From: RYN-230 sp963837335
Lineage (GTDB): Bacteria > Actinomycetota > Actinomycetes > Streptosporangiales > Streptosporangiaceae
Direction: 5' to 3'
NCBI GenBank assembly: GCA_963837335.1
Contig: CAWINS010000057.1
Coordinates: 1-64,000 of the forward strand
Length of the DNA: 64,000 nt
Both the position numbers and the translations under genes were made by a program. Positions 17,590 through 25,874 of the stretch are shown piece after piece. The notes beneath the pieces were generated by a model. The model made no database searches. It was given only the letters and a program-made list of their open reading frames with translations, and had not been told where the DNA came from. Within the stretch, counting starts at the first letter, position 1. Each line of letters begins with the position of its first letter.

Positions 17590-17685
17590 ACACCGCGAAC
17601 TGTAGTTATCCGGCTACACAGGGATCAACTCAGGCCGTGCTTCCGCCCCGGGAAGTGCGGGTCCGGCAGTAGAGTCGAGAATGCC

Positions 17686-18789
17686 ATGACCGACATCGTC
17701 TCGCCCCTGCCCACGCTCGCGCGTTACGCGATCATGATTGATGTCGGCTACATCTACGCCGCGGCTGGCGAACTCCTGTTCAGCGTCGGCTCCCGGCGGG
17801 AGTACCGGGTCGACACGGACAAGCTGATCCAGGCGCTCACCCGGCACGCCGACGGCCTGGTCCGGGGCGAGCTGCTCCGGGTCTACTGGTACGACGCGGC
17901 CCGGGACCGGGTGCCCACCATCGACCAGCGGGTGATCGCCCAGATGGCCCGGGTGAAGCTGCGGCTCGGCAACCTGAACGCGCGCGGCCAGCAGAAGGGC
18001 GTGGACGCGCAGATCCGGGCGGACATGGAAGCCCTGGCCCGGCACCGGGCGATCACCGACGCGGTCCTGGTCGCCGGCGACGAGGACATGGTGCCCGCGG
18101 TCGAGGCGGCCCAGGCGTACGGCGTCCGGGTGCACCTGTGGGGCGTGGAACCGCCGTTCGGCACGAACCAGGCCGAGCGCCTGGTCTGGGAATCTGACAC
18201 GGTGGAAATCCTCGACCGGGCCTTCCTCGAGCCGTACTTCACCAGGATCCCGCCACCCGAGCCGGTGCCGCCGGTCCCGTTGGCCCCGTCCGCACAGCCG
18301 GTCGGCGTGCCCTCTCCCGCCCAGTTGTTCGAGCGCCGGCACGGCGCCCGGCCGCCGCACCGTCCGGCGTCGCACCCGGCCCTCAGCCATCCGTCCCCCG
18401 GCCAGCCGGCCGTGAGCCAGCCGTCGCTCAGCCAGCCGGGCCTCGGCCCGGCGGGCCTCGGCCAGCCGGCGCTGGGCCAGCCAGGACTGGGGCAGTCCGG
18501 CCTGGGTCCATCAGGGCTGTCCAGCAGGCTGGGCCCGGACCGGCAGCGGGTCGAGGAAGCCGGCGAGCACGTGGCCCAGAAGTGGATCCTCACCCGGGGC
18601 GAGGACAACATCCGGGACCTGCTGCCCGGGCCGATCCTGCCGCCGGTGATCGACAAGGAGCTGCTGGTCGAGGCGGAGAAGGAACTCGGCGCGTCGTTGC
18701 GGCCCTACCAGGAAGCCCGGGAGTGGCTGCGGGATGCTTTCTGGGAACGGGTCCGCCGGCAGTTCGGGATCGGAAGCGGCAGGTCATGA
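17686..18789 (+). CDS. NYN-domain (PIN-like) putative RNase
   Basis: A 367-residue protein. Residues 14-190 form an NYN/PIN-like nuclease domain with the acidic positions in YAIMIDVGYIYAA, RGQQKGVDAQIRADM and DAVLVAGDEDMVPAVE, which would bind metal for RNA cleavage. A disordered linker of Pro/Gly/Gln/Leu follows (about 225-285), with five to seven GLGQP-like repeats. A conserved C-terminal helical domain ends the protein (HVAQKWILTRGEDNIRDLLP). It lies between carboxylase beta and epsilon subunit genes, and its TGA overlaps the accE ATG by four bases (ATGA), so translation is coupled. The RNA target is unknown, and a link to carboxylase control is only suggested by position. Confidence 0.88.
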   Translation: MTDIVSPLPTLARYAIMIDVGYIYAAAGELLFSVGSRREYRVDTDKLIQALTRHADGLVRGELLRVYWYDAARDRVPTIDQRVIAQMARVKLRLGNLNARGQQKGVDAQIRADMEALARHRAITDAVLVAGDEDMVPAVEAAQAYGVRVHLWGVEPPFGTNQAERLVWESDTVEILDRAFLEPYFTRIPPPEPVPPVPLAPSAQPVGVPSPAQLFERRHGARPPHRPASHPALSHPSPGQPAVSQPSLSQPGLGPAGLGQPALGQPGLGQSGLGPSGLSSRLGPDRQRVEEAGEHVAQKWILTRGEDNIRDLLPGPILPPVIDKELLVEAEKELGASLRPYQEAREWLRDAFWERVRRQFGIGSGRS

Positions 18790-19025
18790 CCGGTGAGCCG
18801 GGCGAGAGCCCGCTGTTCTCGGTGGTGTCGGGCCACCCTGGCGCCGAGGATCTGGCCGCGCTGACCGCGGTCCTGGCGGCCCGCCTGGCCGCCCGCCAGC
18901 GGGCCGCGGCGGCCCAGGCCGCTGCCCGTACCGCCCGGTCAGCCTGGCTGGACCGGGCGGCGCTGACCCGGGCCCCGCTGCGCCCTGGTCCCGGCGCCTG
19001 GCGCCGCTCCGGGCTACCCGCCTGA
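18786..19025 (+). CDS. accE: Acyl-CoA carboxylase epsilon subunit
   Basis: A 79-residue small protein: PLFSVVSGHPGAEDLAALTA, then a long Ala-rich helix, then the typical C-terminal W...RAPLRPGPGAWRRSGLP. This is the diagnostic pattern of the epsilon subunit that stabilises AccA-AccD complexes in actinomycetes. The start ATG overlaps the NYN stop (ATGA). The frame is open well upstream inside the NYN gene, but that is a shadow. Its 3' end overlaps the convergent MarR gene by 12 bases. It probably serves the beta subunit at 15933. Confidence 0.9.
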   Translation: MTGEPGESPLFSVVSGHPGAEDLAALTAVLAARLAARQRAAAAQAAARTARSAWLDRAALTRAPLRPGPGAWRRSGLPA

Positions 19026-19457
19026 GGCCCGGTCCGGGGCCGTATCGCCGGCCAGCTGGGCGATGATCTTGGTCAGGGCGCTGCGCAGGTGCTCTCGCTC
19101 GGCGCTGGTCAGCGTGGCGGTCATCCGCTGCTCCAGTTCGTCCCGCTCCTGCTCGATGGCGCGGCGCACGGAGCGGGCCCGGTCGGTGAGATACAGCCGG
19201 ACCAGGCGGGCGTCCGCCGGATCGGGCTTGCGGACCAGCAGGCCGGCGGTGGCCATCCGGTTGGCCGACTTGACCACGGTCGGGGTGGCGACGTGCAGGC
19301 GGCTGGCCAGTTCCCCGGGGGTCAGCCCGTCAGTCTCCCAGAGAACCTCCAGCAGCAGGTTCTGCCCGACCCGCACGCCGTGCCGGCTCATCGCCTCGTC
19401 CGCGGCGGCCCGGGCCAGCTTGGACGACCGGGTGAACAACGCCAGAAGCTCGTTCAT
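19014..19457 (-). CDS. MarR-family transcriptional regulator
   Basis: A 147-residue winged-helix regulator. The recognition-helix region is GLTPGELASRLHVATPTVVK and the wing is KPDPADARLVRLYLTDRA, the conserved D-x-R of MarR proteins. A C-terminal dimerisation helix follows. The start is the Met of MNELLALFTRS at 19457; the frame extends upstream to 19580 only by reading through the promoter. It is divergent from an LLM-class oxidoreductase at 19558, and the 100-base gap contains two copies of a palindromic-looking site, so it probably represses that gene and itself. Confidence 0.88.
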   Translation of the reverse strand: MNELLALFTRSSKLARAAADEAMSRHGVRVGQNLLLEVLWETDGLTPGELASRLHVATPTVVKSANRMATAGLLVRKPDPADARLVRLYLTDRARSVRRAIEQERDELEQRMTATLTSAEREHLRSALTKIIAQLAGDTAPDRASGG

Positions 19458-19481
19458 GATCCGATCGTAGACAAGTCGCTT

Positions 19482-19527
19482 GCCGGCTACCGATCGGCAC
19501 GCGTAGGCTCTCATTAGCCGGCTATCG
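19482..19527. promoter_or_regulatory. Candidate MarR operator: repeated GCCGGCTA(C/T)CGA
   Basis: GCCGGCTACCGA at about 19482 and GCCGGCTATCGA at 19517 form a direct repeat. The second lies within the perfect 10-bp palindrome TAGCCGGCTA (19515-19524). Both sit between the divergent MarR start (19457) and the oxidoreductase start (19558). Position and symmetry suggest a repressor site; there is no experimental support. Confidence 0.5.
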
Positions 19528-19557
19528 AATCTGGTGAACCACGGGCGGAGGAGCAGC

Positions 19558-20466
19558 ATGCGACTGAGTTTCGGCATCAAGACATCCCAGATGGGCCTGA
19601 GCTACCCCGACATCCTCCGGGTCTGGCGGGACGCCGACCAGGTTCCCCTGTTCGAGCACGCCTGGCTGTGGGACCACATGGTCCCGCTGCGCGGCGACGT
19701 GCGCGGGGCGGCCCTGGAGGCCTGGACCTTGCTCGGCGCGCTCGCCGTGCAGACCCAGCGGCTGCGCCTCGGGGTGATGGTGACCAGCAACCGGCTGCGC
19801 AACCCGGCGTTGCTGGCCAAGATGGCCGCCACGGTGGACGTGATTTCCGGGGGACGGCTGGACTTCGGGATCGGCGCGGGCGGCAGCCAGCTGCCCGGGG
19901 CGCCGGACGAGCTGGCCGCGATCGTGCGCCGCGAGTTCGAGGCCTACGGGGTGCCCATCGTCCCGGCCGGCGAGGCGGTCGGCGCGCTGGGCGAGGCGTG
20001 CACGCTGATCCGCCGGATGTGGACCGAGGACGAGCAGTTCGACTTCACCGGCCGGTACTACCGGCTGCGCGGCGCCGTATGCGAGCCGAAGCCGGTGCAG
20101 CGCCCCCACCCGCCGTTCATGATCGGGGCCGGCGGCGAACGGGCCGCGCTCCGGGTCGTCGCCGAGCACGCGGACATCTGGAACTGCCCGGCCCGCACCG
20201 CCGGGGAATTCCGGCACAAGAGCCGGGTCCTCGACGAGCACTGCGCCGCAGCCGGGCGCGACCCGGCCCAGATCACCCGGTCCATGCAGATCCTGGTGCG
20301 CCCGGGGGACCCGGCGGCCTCCCGGGCCCTGCTGCTCGAGCTGATCGACGCGGGCGCCACGCACCTCGTCCTCGCGCCGGTCCCGCCGTGGCCCGACCGG
20401 CCGGCCCAGTGGCTGGCCGACGAGGTCGCCGCGCCGGTCGCCGCGCAGCTGGCCGGCACCAGCTGA
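19558..20466 (+). CDS. LLM-class (F420/FMN) flavin-dependent oxidoreductase
   Basis: A 302-residue luciferase-like TIM-barrel protein. It has LFEHAWLWDHMVPLRG near the N-terminus, RLRLGVMVTSNRLRNPALLAKMAATVD and GGRLDFGIGAGGSQ as usual for the family, and IGAGGERAALRVVAEHADIWN in the C-terminal half. Many actinobacterial members use coenzyme F420. The ATG at 19558 follows a strong GGAGGAG; an upstream in-frame start at 19534 is less likely. The substrate is unknown. The divergent MarR regulator suggests induction by a small xenobiotic-like ligand. Confidence 0.87.
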   Translation: MRLSFGIKTSQMGLSYPDILRVWRDADQVPLFEHAWLWDHMVPLRGDVRGAALEAWTLLGALAVQTQRLRLGVMVTSNRLRNPALLAKMAATVDVISGGRLDFGIGAGGSQLPGAPDELAAIVRREFEAYGVPIVPAGEAVGALGEACTLIRRMWTEDEQFDFTGRYYRLRGAVCEPKPVQRPHPPFMIGAGGERAALRVVAEHADIWNCPARTAGEFRHKSRVLDEHCAAAGRDPAQITRSMQILVRPGDPAASRALLLELIDAGATHLVLAPVPPWPDRPAQWLADEVAAPVAAQLAGTS

Positions 20467-20497
20467 CTGGTCAGTTTGGCCAGCGCCAGCTGACCAG
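20467..20497 (+). terminator. Hairpin after LLM oxidoreductase
   Basis: CTGGTCAG (20467-20474) pairs with CTGACCAG (20490-20497). The interior TTGGCCAGCGCCA adds a second short stem, giving a long composite hairpin that begins within one base of the stop codon. No U-run follows, as is usual in high-GC actinobacteria. Confidence 0.45.
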
Positions 20498-20589
20498 CGC
20501 TACCCGGACAGAGCGCATCTGACCAGCGGCTGAGTGACAAGGTCCGATTCCCGCCAGTACCACGCGCTGGCCTGGCGTTAAATCAGAGC

Positions 20590-22174
20590 ATGACACTCGA
20601 TCCCGACACCTGCTACCGGGCTGTGGTGGCCCGCGACCCGCGCTTCGACGGCCGCTTCTTCACCGGGGTCACCAGCACCGGTATCTACTGCCGGCCGATC
20701 TGCCCGGCGCGCACCCCGGCCCGGGGCAACATGAGGTTCTTCGCGCACGCGGCGACCGCGGAGACGGCCGGCTTCCGGGCCTGCCGGCGGTGCCGCCCCG
20801 AAGCCAGCCCGGGGTCGCCCGAGTGGAACGTCCGGGCCGATCTGGCCGCCCGGGCGGTGCGGCTGATCGCGGACGGCTACGTCGATTCCCACGGGATCGA
20901 CGGCCTGGCCGCGCGGCTGGCGGTCACCCAGCGGCATCTGCACCGGCTGCTCGTGGCCGAGCTGGGCGCCGGGCCACAGGCCCTGGCCCGGACCGCGCGG
21001 TTGCAGACCGCGCGGCGGCTGCTGGCCGAGACCAGCATGCCGATCACCGACGTCGCGTTCGCCAGCGGCTTCTCCAGCGTCCGGCAGTTCAACGCGAGCG
21101 TGCGCGAGTCGGCCGGCCGCACCCCGTCGGAGCTGCGCGTCCGGGCCCGGCGCACCGGCCCCGGGGGCCAGGGAGCGCGGGACTCGGCCGGCGCCCCGGG
21201 TACCTGGCTCACCCTCCGGCTGGCCTACCGTGAGCCCTTCGACGCCCCTTCGTGGCTGGGCTTCCTGGCCGCGCGGGCCATCCCGGGGGTGGAGCGGGTC
21301 ACCGAGGACCGCTACGCCCGGTCCGTGCAGACCGCCTCCGGCCCGGGGATCATCGAGCTCATCCCCCGGCCAGGTCAGGGCCACGTGCTGCTCCGGGCCC
21401 GGCTCAGCGGGCTCGGCGCGGTCAACCCGGTGGTCGGCCGGGCCCGGCGGCTGCTCGACGCCGACGCTGACCCGGCCGCGATCGGCGCCGCGCTGGCCAC
21501 CGACGGCCTGCTCGCCCCGCTGGTCCGGGCCCGGCCCGGGCTGCGGGTGCCCGGCGCTTACGACGGCTTCGAGCTGGCGGTACGCGCGGTCCTCGGGCAG
21601 CAGGTCTCGGTCGCCGCGGCGAGCACATTCGCGGGCCGCCTGGCCGCCCAGTACGGCACCCCGCTGGCCGCCGACGCCCCGGCGGACGTGCCCGCCGGCG
21701 CCATTACCGGGGCGCCGGCCGGCGCCACCCCGGCGCGGCCGGCCGGCCTGCCTCGCGCTGAGCGTGGTGTTCCCCGGTCCGGAGGTGCTGGCCGAGGCCG
21801 ACCTGGCCGGCCTCGGGCTCACCACGGCCCGGCAGCGGACCCTTCGCACGCTCGCCGCGGCGACCGCGAGCGGGCGGCTGACCCTGGATCCCGGCGCCGA
21901 CCCCGGGGAGATCGCGGCCCGGCTCGCTGAGCTGCCTGGCATCGGGCCATGGACCATCGGCTACATCCTGATGCGCGCGGCCGCGGATCCGGACGCGTTC
22001 CCCGAGGCCGACCTGGGCCTGCGCCGCGGCCTGGCCCGGCTCGGCGCCCCGGCCGGGCATCCGGCGCGGTGGCGTCCGTGGCGCGCGTATGCGGCCATGC
22101 ACCTGTGGACCTGGCCGGCCGAGCCGGACGTGGCCCGGCTGACCCAGCCGGCTGTTCTCGCGCCCGCGAGCTGA
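20590..22174 (+). CDS. Ada-AlkA fusion DNA repair/regulatory protein, frame broken near 21747
   Basis: A three-part alkylation-damage protein. The N-terminal Ada zinc domain has Cys34 and Cys38 in YCRPICPARTP and Cys65/Cys68 in CRRC. An AraC-type HTH follows (LAARLAVTQRHLHRLLVAEL, then DVAFASGFSSVRQFN). The C-terminal half is AlkA-type 3-methyladenine glycosylase: FELAVRAVLGQQVSVAAA, then LPGIGPWTIGYILMRA (helix-hairpin-helix plus the catalytic Asp region). The frame from 20590 fails in a (GGCC)n stretch near 21740-21755 after an Ala/Pro/Gly-rich insert, and the C-terminus continues in the +1 frame to 22174. One extra base explains it. It probably senses methyl-phosphotriesters, induces repair genes and excises methylated bases. 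It precedes ogt by 110 bases. Confidence 0.85.
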
Positions 22175-22284
22175 CCCCTGGGTACTGCACGACCCCGGTC
22201 AGCGGCCCGGCGACCCCGGCCGAGGGCCCTTGAGGACCGGGTGAGCGGCCCGCCCGCTGCACCCTAGGAGCTGAGGAGTGAGTG

Positions 22285-22821
22285 ATGCCTGAACCGGCTG
22301 CCCCGCCGGCCACCGCCGTGCTGGCTACGGTCGCAGACACCCCGATCGGCCCGCTCAGCCTGCTCGCCCGGGACGGCCGGCTGATCGCGGGCGGGTTTAC
22401 CGCGGATCCGGCCGAGATGCACGCCCGGCTGGACCGGGAGCTGCGCACCCTGCCCCTGGAGACCGCCGGCCCGGGTGATCTGCCCTGGCTGATCAAGCCC
22501 ATCGACGGCTACTTCGACGGCAACCTGCGGGCCCTGGACGCGATCCCGGTGCACCAGCCCGGTACGCCGTCCCGGCAGCGGCTGTGGGCCGCACTGCGCG
22601 CCGTGCCGCCGGGCCGCACGGTCACCTATACCCAGCTGGCCGCGCAGGCGGGCTGTCCCCAGGCGCCGCGCGCCGCGGGGGCGGCGTGTGCCCTCAACCT
22701 GATCGCCCCCGTGGTCCCGTGCCACCGCGCGCTGCGGACGGACGGCAGCCTCGGCGGCTACTACTACGGCCTGGACCGCAAGACGTGGCTGCTGCGCCAC
22801 GAGGGCGCCCGTCCGGAGTAG
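22285..22821 (+). CDS. ogt: Methylated-DNA--protein-cysteine methyltransferase
   Basis: A 178-residue suicide alkyltransferase. The active-site Cys is in VVPCHRAL, the helix-turn-helix follows RTVTYTQLAAQAGCPQAPRA, and the Asn hinge is NLIAP. It removes methyl groups from O6-methylguanine by irreversible transfer to its own Cys. The ATG at 22285 has GAGGAG about seven bases upstream; a GTG immediately before it is in frame but unlikely. It lies just downstream of the Ada-AlkA fusion, giving a compact adaptive-response locus. Because the fusion lacks its own O6-methyltransferase domain, this gene would supply that activity. Confidence 0.93.
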   Translation: MPEPAAPPATAVLATVADTPIGPLSLLARDGRLIAGGFTADPAEMHARLDRELRTLPLETAGPGDLPWLIKPIDGYFDGNLRALDAIPVHQPGTPSRQRLWAALRAVPPGRTVTYTQLAAQAGCPQAPRAAGAACALNLIAPVVPCHRALRTDGSLGGYYYGLDRKTWLLRHEGARPE

Positions 22822-23047
22822 CCGGGCGGATCGCGGGTACTCCGGCAGCCACGAGCCGGTCCCGGAACCGAGACGTGTGACCGGCACGAAACGGTTTTCG
22901 TTGCGGCAGAACGTACGGATTCAGGACGCCAGCGGTCAGTCCGGGGCGAAGCGGGACCATCCGCCGGCCCGCCGCTGGCCTGATCCCTGTGGCCACCAGC
23001 GAAGGGCCACTCGCCTAAACTCCTCGGCAGTCGGGAGGAGAAGATTC

Positions 23048-24805
23048 GTGCGCAAGGTGCTTATTGCGAATCGTGGTGAAATCGCGGTCCGGGTGGTGCG
23101 GGCCTGCCGGGACGCCGGGCTGGACAGTGTGGCCGTATACGCCGAATCCGACCTCGACGCCCTGCACGTCTCGATGGCCGATGAGGCGTACGCGCTCGGC
23201 GGCCCGAGCCCCGCGGAGAGCTACCTCAGCGTCGAGAAGATCCTCGCGGTGGCGGCCGAGTCCGGGGCCGACGCCATCCACCCTGGCTACGGTTTCCTGG
23301 CCGAGAACGCCGGCTTCGCCCAGGCGGTCCTGGACGCCGGGCTGATCTGGATCGGGCCCCCGCCGTCCGCCATCGAATCCCTGGGCGACAAGGTGGCCGC
23401 GCGGCAGATCGCCGCCACGGTCGGCGCCCCGATGGCCGCGGGCACCGACGGGCCGGTCAGCGGGGTGGAGGAAGTCGAGGCGTTCGTGGCCGAGCACGGG
23501 CTGCCGATCGCCATCAAGGCCGCCTTCGGCGGCGGCGGCCGGGGGCTGAAGGTGGTCCGCCAGCCGGACGAGATCAGCGAGGCCTACGAGTCCGCGGTCC
23601 GCGAAGCCGTGGCGGCGTTCGGCCGCGGCGAGTGCTTCGTCGAGCGCTACCTGGACCGGCCCCGGCATGTGGAGACCCAGTGCCTCGCCGACCGGCACGG
23701 GAACGTGGTGGTGATCTCCACCCGGGACTGCTCGCTGCAGCGCAGGCACCAGAAGCTGGTCGAGGAGGCGCCCGCGCCGTTCCTGTCCGCCAGCCAGACC
23801 GAGGAGCTGTACCGGGCGTCCAAGGCCATCCTGCGGGAGGCCGGTTATGTGGGCGCGGGTACCTGTGAATTTCTGGTCGGGCAGGACGGCACGGTGTCGT
23901 TCCTCGAGGTCAACACCCGGCTTCAGGTCGAGCACCCGGTGTCGGAGGAGGTCACCGGCATCGACCTGGTCCGGGAGATGTTCCGGATCGCGGACGGCCA
24001 GGAACTCGGGTACACCGACCCGGAGCCGCGCGGGCACTCGATCGAGTTCCGGATCAACGCCGAAGACCCCGGCCGGAACTTCCTGCCCGCCCCCGGCACC
24101 ATCACCGAGCTCACCTGGCCGTCCGGCCCGGGAGTACGGGTGGATGCGGGCTACGCGCAGGGGATGACCGTCCCGCAGGCCTTCGACTCGCTGCTGGCCA
24201 AGCTCATCATCACCGGGGCCAGCCGGACCGAGGCGCTGGAGCGGGCCCGTCGCGCGCTGGATGAGTGCGTGGTCGGCGGAATGCCCACCGTGCTCCCCTT
24301 CCACCGCGCCGTGGTCCGTGACCCGGCCTTCACGGCCGAGCCGTTCTCGGTGCACACCCGGTGGATCGAGACGGAGTTCGAGAACGCGATCGAGCCCTGG
24401 TCCGGGCCCGCGGCCAGCCAGGAGGACGGCCAGCCGCCGCGGGAGCGGATCACCGTGGAGGTGGGCGGCAAGCGGCTCGAGGTGGTTCTCCCGGCCGGGC
24501 TGGGCGCGGCGGCCGGGCCCGCGCCCGCGGCGTCCCGGCGGCCTGGCCGCGGCCGGCGGGCCGGTGCGACGGCGGCCGCCCCGGCCAGCGGTGACGATCT
24601 CGTCAGCCCGATGCAGGGCACCATCACCAAGATCGTTGCGGCTGAGGGGGATCAGGTCTCGGCGGGTGACACCATCGTGGTGCTGGAGGCGATGAAGATG
24701 GAGCAGCCGCTGACCGCGCACAAGGACGGCACCGTGACCGGGCTGGGCGTGGAGATTGGCCAGACCGTGTCGGCCGGTGCGGTTATCTGCAAGCTCGAGG
24801 GCTAG
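23048..24805 (+). CDS. Acetyl/propionyl-CoA carboxylase alpha subunit (biotin carboxylase + BCCP)
   Basis: A 585-residue bifunctional subunit. The biotin carboxylase starts RKVLIANRGEIAVR, with the ATP-grasp glycine loop AAFGGGGRGLKVV and the catalytic region FLEVNTRLQVEHPVSE. A Pro/Ala-rich linker leads to the biotinyl carrier domain, with the acceptor Lys in VVLEAMKMEQPL near residue 550. It charges biotin with CO2 and hands it to beta subunits such as those at 15933 or 2133. The GTG at 23048 has GGAGGAG seven bases before it, and the conserved N-terminus begins immediately. BirA at 6130 should biotinylate it. Length and architecture match AccA2/AccA3-type actinobacterial subunits. Confidence 0.95.
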   Translation: MRKVLIANRGEIAVRVVRACRDAGLDSVAVYAESDLDALHVSMADEAYALGGPSPAESYLSVEKILAVAAESGADAIHPGYGFLAENAGFAQAVLDAGLIWIGPPPSAIESLGDKVAARQIAATVGAPMAAGTDGPVSGVEEVEAFVAEHGLPIAIKAAFGGGGRGLKVVRQPDEISEAYESAVREAVAAFGRGECFVERYLDRPRHVETQCLADRHGNVVVISTRDCSLQRRHQKLVEEAPAPFLSASQTEELYRASKAILREAGYVGAGTCEFLVGQDGTVSFLEVNTRLQVEHPVSEEVTGIDLVREMFRIADGQELGYTDPEPRGHSIEFRINAEDPGRNFLPAPGTITELTWPSGPGVRVDAGYAQGMTVPQAFDSLLAKLIITGASRTEALERARRALDECVVGGMPTVLPFHRAVVRDPAFTAEPFSVHTRWIETEFENAIEPWSGPAASQEDGQPPRERITVEVGGKRLEVVLPAGLGAAAGPAPAASRRPGRGRRAGATAAAPASGDDLVSPMQGTITKIVAAEGDQVSAGDTIVVLEAMKMEQPLTAHKDGTVTGLGVEIGQTVSAGAVICKLEG

Positions 24806-24845
24806 CGGCTGCGCGGCTGCCGGTCGCGGCTGGGAGACTGAAAAC

Positions 24846-25202
24846 ATGACCAGGCTGTCTGGTGACCCCGGCCCGCTCGGGTGGCTGCGGTTCGCCTGGG
24901 GTTTCCGGCTCCCGGCCGAGAACGTGCACTGGGTGCGGCACGAGTTGACCGACGCGGGGTGGCGGGGCCGGACCGTGCTCCGGCATCTGGCCGTCATCAT
25001 CCCCGTCTGCGCCATCGTGGTCGCCGTGCTGGCGATCCTGCTCCCCGCCCCCATCTGGGTCAGCATCACCATGGTGGCCCTTATCCTGTGCGGCAGCCTG
25101 TTCACGGTGACCGTCTACGCGGATGACCTGCGGGCCAACCGGCTGCGCCAGCACGGCCTGCCGGTGCCCAAAGACCGCGACCTGGGCCACCCCACCCACT
25201 GA
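24846..25202 (+). CDS. DUF5313-type membrane protein
   Basis: A 118-residue protein: GPLGWLRFAWGFRLP at the N-terminus, a conserved WVRHELTD segment, two hydrophobic helices (about residues 47-67 and 72-92), then a cytoplasmic tail ending YADDLRANRLRQHGLPVP. This matches the small actinobacterial DUF5313 family of unknown function. It begins 41 bases after the carboxylase alpha subunit and may be co-transcribed. A second, frame-broken copy with matching flanks lies at 25462-25817. No enzymatic motif is visible. Confidence 0.75.
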   Translation: MTRLSGDPGPLGWLRFAWGFRLPAENVHWVRHELTDAGWRGRTVLRHLAVIIPVCAIVVAVLAILLPAPIWVSITMVALILCGSLFTVTVYADDLRANRLRQHGLPVPKDRDLGHPTH

Positions 25203-25461
25203 TCCTGGCCAGTCAGCCGGGCCACCGGCCGCTGGAGGCGCCCGGACGCCCGGTGCGCGAAGCGCCCGCGACCTGATCAGCCGCCTGGCGACTGCGTCGG
25301 GTGGCTAGCGGCTGGGAGACTAGGACCATGCATCCCCCGCCCGCCATCACCACCACCCCGCGCCCGCGGGCACCGCCCACCGCGGGACTGCCGCCGGGCA
25401 GCGCGGGGTCCAGCGCGCTGGCGCGCCGCCCTGACGGCGTGGGTGCACCGTGGAGGCCCCG

Positions 25462-25817
25462 TTGACCAGGCTGCCTGGCGACCCCGGCCCGCTCGGGTGG
25501 CTGCGGTTCGCCTGGGGTTTCCGGCTCCCGAGCCGAGAACGTGCACTGGGTCCGGCACGAGCTGACCGACGCGGGGTGGCGGGTCCGGACCGTACTCCGG
25601 CATCTGGCCGTCATCATCCCCGTCTGCGCGATCGTGGTCGCCGTGCTGGCGATCCTGCTCCCCGCCCCGACGGGTCAGCCTGACCATGGTGGCCCTCATC
25701 CTGTGCGGCAGCCTGTTCACGGTCGACCGTCTACGCGGATGACCTGCGGGCCAACCGGCTGCGCCAGCACGGCCTGCCGGTCCCCAAGGACCCCGACCTG
25801 GGCCACCCCACCACTGA
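25462..25817 (+). pseudogene. Frame-broken tandem copy of the DUF5313 gene
   Basis: Base-for-base this matches 24846-25202 closely, but it has a one-base gain near 25529, a two-base loss near 25670, a one-base gain near 25732 and a one-base loss near 25812. No single frame covers it. The substitutions I can see are mainly silent third-position changes (eight of about a dozen), as if both copies had been under selection until recently. The upstream context GGCTAGCGGCTG...GGGAGACT is also duplicated (24803 region and 25303-25321), with about 130 extra bases inserted before this copy. Either it is a recent pseudogene or an error-laden stretch of sequence. Confidence 0.75.
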
Positions 25818-25874
25818 CTCCACCCTTGACGCTCTAGCAAACCCGGCGATCCTGACGGGGCACGAGCTGGTCAG

